A stretch of DNA of 64,000 nucleotides from Cladorhizidae sp. MBARI D1340-BT2 (Eukaryota; Porifera; Demospongiae; Poecilosclerida; Cladorhizidae), in the NCBI GenBank assembly GCA_028752905.1, contig JAQNBH010000015.1, forward strand, positions 10,239,622 to 10,303,621, in the 5' to 3' direction. The stretch's first letter is position 1; every line of letters begins with the position of its first letter. Made by a program: the position numbers and the translations under genes. A model generated the notes under the pieces. It saw only the letters and a list, made by a program, of their open reading frames with translations. It did no database searches and had not been told where the DNA came from. Shown one piece after another: positions 32,411-42,300 of this stretch.

Positions 32411-35400
32411 ATGCTAGCTATTCTGTACTGCGTGTGGTGGTGGATCATGGTGGCCATCTCTGTTGGGTTTGTGGTGTGCATGTTAGTGTTAGCCAGATCT
32501 GACTGTGACTTGGTGCTGAGCTTGTGCTGCAAGTGTGGTAAAAATCCAGGCAAGGTTCTATTTGGTAAGGTAATATGGGTTACAGGAGCTTCCAGTGGCA
32601 TAGGGGAGAGCCTCTGCTATGCCCTGGCCAAGTGTGGAGCTGTGCTCATTCTCTCAGCCAGGAGGAAGAAAGAACTCGAACGTGTACTTCAGCAATGCAA
32701 AGGTAACTACAAATTTGACTAATTTGCACTATCACGAATATCTTTTACGGTATTTTCTGGAGAAGATATTGTTTGCCGTGGATTAGTCTTGCAGTGGATT
32801 AGGTCTACTATCACGAATATCTTTTACGGTATTTTCTGGAGAAGATATTGTTTGCCGTGGATTAGTATTGCAGTGGATTATGTTAACTGTAGTTGTCAAT
32901 TCATAAAATGGTTTTCCAGGAAAGGCACTGCTAGATAATCGTGCATGGAAGTCTATTCACAGAATACTTGCAATACATTTTATGCCACTTATGCTTTATA
33001 TTTCTCCTTCACATTACAGAACTTTCTCCAGAGAGAACCAAAGAGAAGCATATGGTGCTCCCCATGGACTTGGTTGAAAGGGACAAACACTCTAGCCTTG
33101 TAGACAAAGTCTTGAAGAAATTTGACAAGGTTAGTCTTTAAAATTTCCTGGATACCGGAAAAACAAATATCATTAGCCACAATGTCCTCAAGATTGACCA
33201 GCACATTGTATTCCTGGATACACAATGATATATGTTGAGGATCTCTTATTTCCTGCTTTTGAGAGGCTATCTTTCAGGCTCTAAATAATATAAGTCTTGG
33301 AATCATCTTAATAACTGAATTGCTGGAATGAGTGCCGTGTTTATCTCTGGACCGTAGCTTTCAGGACAGACAAAAAATATTTCACGTGTGCTATGAGCAG
33401 GAGAAGAAATGCAATTACTATATATATATATATATACTGCCATGTTCTTGTCTGTATCTGAAAAAAACCCTATCAAATACCATTCAGCTGTTAGAGTCTT
33501 TCTTCCTATAGATTGATGTGTTGGTAAACAACGCTGGACGGCCATTGCGTGGTGAGGCCATCTTCACAGAGCTAGAGATGGACGAGGCTCTGCTAGAGCT
33601 GAACCTCCTCTCCACCATCTCCATCACCAAGGCAGTACTTCCCAGCATGGTGGAACATGGGGAGGGCAGTGTGGTGGTGGTCAGCAGTGTGGCTGGCAAG
33701 ATTGGTAAGTTAGATAGTGTGGATAACCTGATTTGGATATTAATTTTTTTGCTAACCCACTTTGGTAGAGATGGATCGAATCCAGATTGAAACTGGCTTG
33801 GGCCACAGTGCTAACTAAAAAATGCTCTATAGACTGATGAGCACATTATTCTGCTATATAGACTTGCATTCCTTGATAATATTAAAATACATAGGAAGTG
33901 TCCTCCATATATTAAGCACATACTAGCCCCTCTCATCTTTCAATCTAGGACACTTCTAGGTACTTATACACAAAGACAGAAAAAATAGTGCGATGATCGA
34001 TTCACAGACTTTTCGACATGACTAGACATTGTCTATTGTGCCAGTAGCTATTGTGTGTGTGACTAGACATTGTCTATTGTGCCAGTAGCTATTGTGTGTG
34101 ACTAGACATTGTGTGTGACTAGACATTGTCTATTGTGCCAGTAGCTATTGTGTGTGTGACTAGACATTGTCTATTGTGCCAGTAGCTATTGTGTGTGTGA
34201 CTAGACATTGTCTATTGTGCCAGTAGCTATTGTGTGTGTGACTAGACATTGTCTATTGTGCCAGTAGCTATTGTGTGTGTGACTAGACATTGTCTATTGT
34301 AAAGTTGAAGTTGACAATCTAAAGGTTTTTAGTGAACCGGAGGATAAGGACAACAGTTATTAAAGCCTAGGTAATCTCAGGACATTAGAACAAATAGTCC
34401 TGTCCTTGAACTTGACAACTTGCAAACTTTCTCATCTAAATTAATATCGAGGATGTGCTATTTAGAATTCTTCCATGCTCATGAAGCAAGCACACACTCA
34501 GCTGATTTTTCAGGTGAGTATTAATTTTTGGTTTCTTAGTATGTGACTAGTAAAGTACAAGAGCTTCTAAATTTGCTAAGGTCATTGTGATCACATGATC
34601 ATCGGCTAGATTGTTTGAGAGTATTTTGCTAGCTAATAAACAGGCAGTTCTAGCTATTTGTGTACAATTATTGTCTGGACTATACTATGGAAAAACCTCT
34701 ACAATCGCCTCTATATATATATATATATATATTTATACTACATCACGTCATCTGTGGCTAATCTGATTGGTTAATAACTATAGGTTACATAGGCGCGTAA
34801 CCTACACTTCGCTGACATACATAGTACAATGCAATATAGAGTACAATGTCCTTTTAAGTAAGTAAGTAAGAACAATAATAATTGTAAGAACAATAAATAA
34901 ATAAATAAATAATCTAAAGAGTTCCATCAACCTCAGCCCCAACTGGAGGGTTGCGGCTAAGCCAGAGCGTAGCATTTCCTCTCCAGAGGCTGACCGACAA
35001 CCTTTGGAAAATATGCCGAATTGCATCCGATGAAGAACTCCCCAATCGCTGTGCTTGGTGACGACCGATGTCCGAGATGGTTCGGGCAGCCTCCTCACTC
35101 CAACCCCCAAGCGATTCCACAACTAGGGGAACGAAATCGATACCCACCGACTGGCAATCAGCCGAGTGAGCTGCTGTCTTCCGAGCCATACCGACGGACA
35201 AAGCATAGCCTTAGGTGGAAGCAGCCCCGTCCACGGTGACACGTTGGAGGGTGGAGATGACGTGGACATCTAGGGCAGCGGCACGACCTCTCTTCCAGTT
35301 CGGAAGGAAAATATCTGCTGGATGACTCGGAGAGCCTGGATTAAGGGCAGGAATTTCTTTTAACCGCATGTAGTTTAGCGCGTGCGCAATGCAGTATAAG

Positions 35401-38309
35401 TAAGATAGCCTATACAAAAGAGTCGGTTATGCGCCAGTGTAACCTACTCGTTTGCTGTTACATTCCTCGGCTTCGCCTCGGGGTAACCGCAAACTCGGTG
35501 GTTACATAGGCGCATAACCGACTCTTTTATATAGGCTATCCTATACATAACCCAGGTCTGTTTGAATTTAATAGGCATTTAAAAGTAGGTTAAAAGTAGG
35601 GCTCTGTAAAATAAGTATTTCTAATATAATAAAGCTCCTATGTTACAGTTCATTGCATGCACTTGATTAAGGGGGGAGTAGAGTAGTTTTCCCTTTTTTC
35701 CTTTTTTTCTTTTCTTTTCCCCATCATTCTATAGCTTCACTATTAAACTAGCTGCATTTCAAGTTTCAACATTTTATTGTCAACCATTCTTGAGTTATGA
35801 TACTTTTTATCCTCCCATTTCATTGCACAACTCTGCGCGATGAACAAGAAGAAGCCTGAATAAACGCTGAATAAACGCTATAAGTTGGATCGTTCATAAC
35901 ATAATAACCGTTCATGGCCAAGACTTGAAACTTGGCTAAAATATCGCTCAGTGCTATTCCGTCATTTCCGTGCTCTATGCGCAAAGGGGGGTATATAGGT
36001 CGGCTCGTGCGCACGCCACGTTGTTCTTTCTCAGTTCTCAACTTTGATCGAATCTCTGTGTGATTCTAGTGCGATTCTAAAGCTATTATCATGCAGCGTC
36101 CCAGTTGTCGTCGGAAGAAGAGACCCAAAGTCTTCCCTGGGGTACGATTTGTAAAGAAGATGAGAATAGAAGCTGAAGACACGAGTGATGCTGGCTCTTC
36201 TTCACTGTCAAACCCTCCGGTTCGGACTAGTAGCGAGTCCGTGGTAGGTCCTACCCGAATACCAGCTAGAACAGGTCAGTCTGTTGTTGAGGCTGGCCTT
36301 TTGCATGCGAGCGCTGAACTTGCAGGCTGCTGGGGAGCCTGTGTCAAGCATGAGGCAGATTGCTGGGGAGTCTGCTTCAACCTTGGGACAGATTGCTGCT
36401 GGTGAATCTGCTTCAAGAGTGGTGGCCTTTTGCATGCGAGCGCTGAACTTGTTGGTTTGGGGCAGGCTGCTGGGTAGCCTGTGTCAAGCATGAGGCAGAT
36501 TGCTGGGGAGTCTGCTTCAACCTTGGGACAGATTGCTGCTGGTGAATCTGCTTCAAGAGTGGGGCAGATTGCTGGAGAGTCTGCTTCTATCTTGGGGCAG
36601 ATTCGTAAGGAATCTGCTCCAATTTTGAGGCAGACTGCTGTGGAATCTGTTTCAACCTCTGTGGAATCTGTTCCTGTTACCATGCACTCTCAGACTGCTA
36701 GTCAACGTAAATTGAAAAAGGTTGCTAGTGGGGCTGGTAAAGCCAAGCTACTCGATGAAGATTGTATGGGTACAGGCAATCGCATTGTCAGCATTAGTAC
36801 CTTGTCCCACATTGCTGACTTTGTGAGATGTCCAACCTGCAATTCAAGGGTTAGTCTTTCTGAGGGTGTAGGTAACCGACGAGGGTTCGTCACAATGTTG
36901 TCTTTGGACTGTAATGGGTGTAGCTGGAAGTAGAACATTACTGATCCATACAGCAGTGAGGCTAAGGGTTTGAACTGCAAATCAGTGTTCGGAGCTAGGT
37001 TGATGGGAAAGGGGAGGACAGGACTTGCCACATTGTCTGCAGCTCTAGATTTGCCCCCTCCAGTGACTGGCAACTCTTACTCAGAACACACCCAGCTTAT
37101 CTGTTGTGTTCTGGGTGAGAGTGTCCGTCAATGATGATGCTTGTACTTACAGTGCTGAACCCCAAACTGGAATTCATATACTCAATTTATCATAAAATAA
37201 CTCTTTCATCAATATTTTCATGTTATTTTATTGTTGTACTTTTCAAACTGATTTATTATGAAATGTTATTTTCATGTAGTGACATCACATGTCTGACATC
37301 ACATGATACCGTGTAACTCATTCAATTTTTGTCTGTAGTAAATAATTTTTATATATTATGAAAGCTCTTGCATTACTCCTTCTTTTCAATTGACAAATTA
37401 TCAATCCAGTCATTTTCTGATGAGATATTCAGTCTGACAGCATATGACCAGGGGGGGGAAATGAAATTGGGGATGTTGGGGTGAATAAAAAATTTTTTTT
37501 TTAACTATCAATTCATAAGAGGTATCTGTGATCACTCTAATATCACCATAAATAGCAAGTGTTGAAGAATTGTGGTTTGGGTACAGGAGCGCATCTAAAC
37601 ATTTAAAAGGACCCTTGTGGTTTTACCCATGTTTCAGTCCTAGTTTATTGCAACACCATTATTCTAATGTCATTGGAAAGCACCTAGAATGAGCTACATT
37701 TTGAGACCATAATCTTTGGAAATGGATTAAGCATTCAATAGTTATGACACGTTTTTTAAAAAACCCCACAAAATGGTCTACTCCCCCCTTAACTCAAAAT
37801 GTGCTCCTTTAGTTGCTATGATCTAAAGTCCGAGGATTTCAGATTTCGTGGTTTATCACCGTGACCATTACCCTGTTTTATTGTGCAGGAGCCCCAGGAG
37901 CAGCCACATACAGTGCCAGCAAGCACGGAATTCAGGTACGAATACTAAAGTACTCGGGAGTTAACAACAACCAGATCTGTAGTGGAAAACTTGCTTATTG
38001 ATGTGGATATGTCATACTCATTATGTGGACATATTTCAGGGTTATTTTGACACGTTGAGGATGGAAGTGTCTGACAAGAACATTTCAATCCTGTCAGTGT
38101 GTCCTGGGCCAGTGGAGACTCCATTCCATTCGTCAACCAATGAGGATAAGTCTAGCAAACCAGGAGATCCAAGAGTCACTGCAGAGAGATGTGCAGAACT
38201 CATGACGGTGGCCATGGCTAATTCTCTGAAGGAAATCTGGATTTGTCTTCAGCCGATTCTGTTGTTTGTGTACATCTCGCAGTACTTACCTGTTGTGGCA
38301 AAATGGTGA
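32411..38309 (+). CDS. DHRS7: DHRS7-like short-chain dehydrogenase/reductase
   Basis: An NAD(P)-dependent oxidoreductase of the SDR family, membrane-anchored by analogy with DHRS7 (endoplasmic reticulum; retinoid and steroid substrates reported for relatives). Five exons: 32411-32702, 33020-33129, 33512-33704, 37889-37935 and 38040-38309, giving 303 residues with all phases consistent. An N-terminal membrane segment lies at about residues 8-28. The cofactor motif TGASSGIGE starts at residue 58, VNNAG at about 139-143, the catalytic serine at 192/193 and YSASK at 206-210, then CPGPVETPF. Total length and the C-terminal hydrophobic end (LKEIWICLQPILLFVYISQY) match DHRS7. Exon 4 is only 47 bp yet carries the catalytic Tyr and Lys. 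The 4.2-kb intron before it holds a minisatellite, a LINE fragment, a hairpin and a TTAA element. Confidence 0.93.
32728..32880. repeat. Tandem duplication in DHRS7 intron 1
   Basis: Two copies of about 75 bp containing TATCACGAATATCTTTTACG, ATTTTCTGGAGAAGATATTG and TTTGCCGTGGATTAG, at about 81-bp offset with almost no differences, so the duplication is recent. Confidence 0.85.
34010..34300. repeat. 39-bp minisatellite, about 7 copies
   Basis: The unit holds GACTAGACATTGTCTATTGT and GCCAGTAGCTATTGTGTGTG. One truncated copy is near 34100. It lies in DHRS7 intron 3. Confidence 0.92.
34783..35541 (-). mobile_element. LINE-type fragment with flanking hairpin
   Basis: On the minus strand broken frames at about 35400-34914 carry the end of a retroelement protein common in marine invertebrates: FLPNWKRGRAAALDVHVIST, then GIDFVPLVVESLGGWSEEA and IRHIFQRLSVSLWRGNA. 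No reverse transcriptase core is present. The words GGTTACATAGGCGC(G/A)TAACC bracket the fragment at 34783 and 35500. The right part, 35404-35540, is a long hairpin. Confidence 0.7.
35404..35540. repeat. Hairpin with 41-bp arms
   Basis: The left arm starts GATAGCCTATACAAAAGAGT and the right arm ends ACTCTTTTATATAGGCTATC. Differences are few. The loop holds the small palindrome CCTCGGCTTCGCCTCGGGG. Confidence 0.85.
35667..37792 (+). mobile_element. TTAA-flanked DNA transposon, internally deleted
   Basis: TTAA target duplications at 35667 and 37789 flank inverted repeats TTAAGGGGGGAGTAGA. Inside is the N-terminal part of a transposase (36091-37133) but no catalytic C-terminus. A TATA-like GGGGTATATAGG lies about 100 bp before its ATG. 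Ends match the MITE at 9217-9908. The transposase part resembles the Mutator-like transposase domain (Pfam PF20700) found in many invertebrates; the TTAA target argues for a Kolobok-like assignment. It is inserted in DHRS7 intron 3. Confidence 0.85.
36091..37133 (+). pseudogene. Mutator/Kolobok-like transposase, N-terminal part, broken
   Basis: Starts at ATG 36091 (basic: RRKKRPKVFPGVRFVKKM). A tandem duplication of about 190 bp (36284-36545) with repeated QIAGESAS and frame changes follows. Then comes KAKLLDEDCMGTGNRIVSIS, a zinc-binding CPTCN to CNGC pair, a stop codon at 36931-36933, and beyond it in the same frame GARLMGKGRTGLATLSAALD and LPPPVTGNSYSEHT. Typical members run several hundred residues further with acidic catalytic residues, which are missing here. 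Confidence 0.75.
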
Positions 38310-39351
38310 TGCTCAGTTTGGAATGTCTGTCTTGCTGGTAGTTTTCTAATCTTTCAGCAATTGTGTTATCGATGCAGGATAGGGATCGTGGTTGGAAATA
38401 AGCGACTGAAAACTACAAGAGAAAGAAAACTGGTATTATGCACAAGTACATAGATAATTATTATTTATTCATTTGTGTATATATATATATTATATTCAGG
38501 ATGTTGATGACTCACTCCCTCCCCAAGCACACAAGTTAGACTGAAAATATTTGTACTGTACAATAGATTACTGTACAATAGATAAGAGTAAATTAATTTT
38601 GTATAATATCATATAGCAAGCTTGAATATTTTGTCACTGGTATAAACTTGTCTATCTTCTTGTATCAACGTTACTTATTGTTGATCATTTTGCTTCTTCT
38701 TGGCTGATGCACCATTTAAGCAGGTGAATAGAGGAAACAGTGTCACGAGATTCAACACTTGGCGACCATCTTCAAAGGTTTGCTTGAACTCCTCACCCGA
38801 AAGTTTCTTGGGTGGCCTGAGAAGTTTTTTCTTGTCATCCACTACTTCTCGTATCTACCACGGACAATTCATCACTTTTATACATTTCATTGACAGAATC
38901 TTAAAGAAGCTATCACATGGTGTCTAGTATGCTACAAGTAGTGCTGCAATCTGTCGTACAGTAACCCACAAGCTCTGTAAATGATCATAGCAGCATATGT
39001 GCAAAGTTTGGAGTAGCTACCTCTTTTATTGGCGCAAAAATGTGGCGCAAAAATGGAAGCTCATGGTGACCGAGCAGCAATTGCAAGTAGCCGATTTCGC
39101 AAGTGTAGGGAGGAGCCAAGCAGGAAACCCTCTTCTAATGTCAACATAGAGGAGTATAATTTAGGCAAGGTCAGCCAGAGATCAATCGGCTATTTTTTCA
39201 AAATTCGACAAAGTATACAGTGGCAGCATGTGATAGCTCCTTTAGCTCCTTTGCTCCTTTAAACATGTTATATTTTTGGTTCATATTTCGATCACAAATA
39301 GATATTATATCATTGTAATAAGCAACAGTATAAGCAACAGTACAGATAAGC
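38310..39351. other. Intergenic, two unassigned candidate exons
   Basis: Between the DHRS7 and HAP2 stops. Minus strand 38690-38862: an open stretch after an AG acceptor encodes DDKKKLLRPPKKLSGEEFKQ, TFEDGRQVLNLVTLFPLFTC and ends with a stop, like a terminal exon. Plus strand 39053-39171: ATG to AAG|GTCAGC encodes MEAHGDRAAIASSRFRKCRE and EEYNLGK, like a first exon. Neither is recognised and no partner exon was found. The DHRS7 3' UTR probably occupies the first part. Confidence 0.3.
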
Positions 39352-42300
39352 TCAAAACTCACATTTCACCTCATTACCTGAAACATGTACACATGTAAAC
39401 CGAAATGATATGTGTCGCTTTTTTCCTGGGTCAACTTTCCTTTGATGCTGTAACTTTTCCCTGGATTCTACAAGTGCAACAAGATGATGGTCTGAAATTG
39501 AGATATAATGTAAATTGTATACAATTACTTTTAGAGCATGGTTAGGCTTTGCTATGGCATAGTTAAAGAAGACAGGATGTCCAACATTCACTAGCTCATC
39601 TATATCCTTAGCCTGTTCTGGATCTGTCGTGTCTGAAAGGGAGTTATCTGAAGACAGATTCCTGTCTTCCTTATCCGATAATTCTTCTAGAGCTAACTCC
39701 TCCAATTCTGGATTGAATCCAGCCAAGCTTGCCTCTGCATTAATTGTATTGCATGCAAATAAAAACAGCATATTCTCAATCTCTCATCTCTTCTTATTGT
39801 ATTATTATTATTATTTTTACATTGCATACTTAAAAACTTACGGAATTCCTTCTCCATTTGCTTCAGCTTCTTGATATCTCTATCCAGCTTAATAATGTCA
39901 GCTTCTTCTTGGCCTCTGCTGTACTTGTCCATGTGCACGTATGCTTGTTCCTTCTGGGCCTCCTTTTGTGCTCTATCTGTACGAAATTTCTTGATCCTTT
40001 TCCACTTCCTCTGCTTCTTCCTCAGTAACTTGTAGATGAACTCCAGTATCCACCACACTGGGAGAAAAGGGCAATAGAAAAAGAAGAGCAGTCCCAAACA
40101 AATATCCACGCATGGCATCGCATCTTTGACTTTGCATGTGCAATTGTATGGTTTCTGGAACCACGGTATATCTCTCCCAATACCAGCCCTCTTGTTGATC
40201 CTCATCATTTTCCTGTGAATTCTTCTCTTGTACTTGGCTCCTTTGCACATCCCATCGCAGTGAGGTGGAGGTCGCCACCCTAGCTCAATTCGTCTCTTCC
40301 CCAACATCTTCTCTTCATGACTGACCTGCCCAAAAGTTACGACAAAGCAGCATTTCCTGCAGCAAAACGAGCAGCAGTTGCCTATACTGGTCCAGCAGTT
40401 GTCACAGATCATAGGACACCATTCATGTATGATGTAATCGGCGAATTCCTTGGCCTTCTGTGCCACTATCAGCATAGGGTCTGTCACACCTTTCATATTG
40501 ATATCTCCCGATATAATGATATGCAGCACTTTGAGCATCCCAAGGCAATAAAGTACAAGAATGATCCAGAAAATGATCAAGAGTTTGCTGCCATGCCTTC
40601 GGAAAACATCGAGAGTTCTATTCACTGCATTTGCAAATCTGTCGATCCAATGGATCTCGAAGAGAACAATAGTAGAATTGGCACGAGTTGGAGCATCTGG
40701 GCAAGTTGTTTTGTTGTTTCCACACTGTAAGAGCAGTGTAGAGAAAGAGGGACAAGATACAATAATCAATTTCCTCCCTATATATCTACCCCGTCTTTTT
40801 AAATTTGCACCTGCTTATATACAGACATTCAAACAGCATTTTCATCAAGTGTACTGTGAAACAATTCAAAACAAACTTGTATTTGTGGCTAGCTTCCCTT
40901 TAAAAAATGTCTTCACCACTCACAGCACAGCCACAGTAGCCATAACAGAAGCATGTGTCTAAAGTCTCAAAGGAAACCGTCAGGTTATCGAGATGCTTGT
41001 TATTTACATCAAAGAGACCCACTGCATAAAGTAAGAGTATATGTCACAGACTGGTTAATAAGGTATATAGTGCACGTGCATATCATTCCATAAGCTCGGG
41101 GAGGGGGATCAATGCTGTAGCAGGAGAGAGCACACCCATTTCTCCATTTGATATCTAGGGCTAATTGGCTAGCCAGCCTGATTTAGCTGGCTAAGCCTCT
41201 GTATGTACAACTAAGGGAAACATTGGCAAGTGTAAGCATACAGCTATATTGATGACAGAAAGAGAAACTGTATTTGTCCAGGGAGCTGAGAAAAAACCCT
41301 AAATATATTAAGTGTGGTTAATATTTGAGACTGGTAAGGGTTTTAGGACAAACTGGTATGCATGCACGACTTACACTCGCACTGATTTTCTCCACCGAGA
41401 GAGTGGAAAGAATGGATCACAAAAGAGACCTCATTCGATTGCCTGGGGTTCAGCGTAATAATTTTGGAAGGGACCAAGTCAACACCTGCTGAGCAGTGCT
41501 GAACATACACCTATGTGTGCCCAATCAACCCATAAAACACTGTCATGAGATCATCAAGGTGCAACTTACGTTATAGGTGGCAGTGAAGGAGCCAGTGTTC
41601 TGAACAATAACTAGGAGCAACCCCGTTGAGGAGAGTGCTTCAAAACGATCTATGAAAGCCGAAATGATTCTCCCTGGAGAGACTCGAGTGACAATGCTCA
41701 AGTCATCAGCTGCGATGGTTATTACAACTATGCTCTTAGTGGGACGGTCTGCTATGAAGTTGAGCTGGAAGTCTGTTCCCCCTCTGGTATGGGGTATGGA
41801 ATGGACACGTCCAAAGTTATGCAGCATGTAGAGGCCTTTCTGATTTTCTCTCTGCCTTCTCTGAATATAACAAATGACTTGAAAAGATAACACAATGAAG
41901 ATTCGACGAGTACCTTCTCATTTCTCCATAACAGGTACGGCTGGTTGAACAAACAGCTATTGAATATAAGAATAATCTACCATTAGAAAGTTCATCACCA
42001 AATAAACAACTCTCAGCCTAGTGGAATATACGCATGCGACCATTTACAGTTTGTTCAGCTGAAGTCCGTAGCTGTCAACGGTTGGTACATTCTATAGGGG
42101 ACCATGGATATCAGAGGGATGTTCCACTAGGTTTCTAGATTTTACTCACTAGAGTATATAACTACACACCAAAACAACTAGGTCGCTAAACTAGCAATTA
42201 TTATTACCTTCCATATGTGTTTTGGCATCGGTTTGGTTGATGCCTGAATGCGGTATAAGACACGCCAATCTTATTGCAAGAAAAGCCAGACAAGTCAAAC

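Noticed and set aside
36208..36683. Minus-strand frames rich in EADSPAICP
   Set aside because: Antisense shadows of the duplicated N-terminal part of the plus-strand transposase.
39693..40769. Single 358-codon gene of unknown function
   Set aside because: It is HAP2 exon 11 read through into intron sequence at both ends; it joins exons 10 and 12 in phase.
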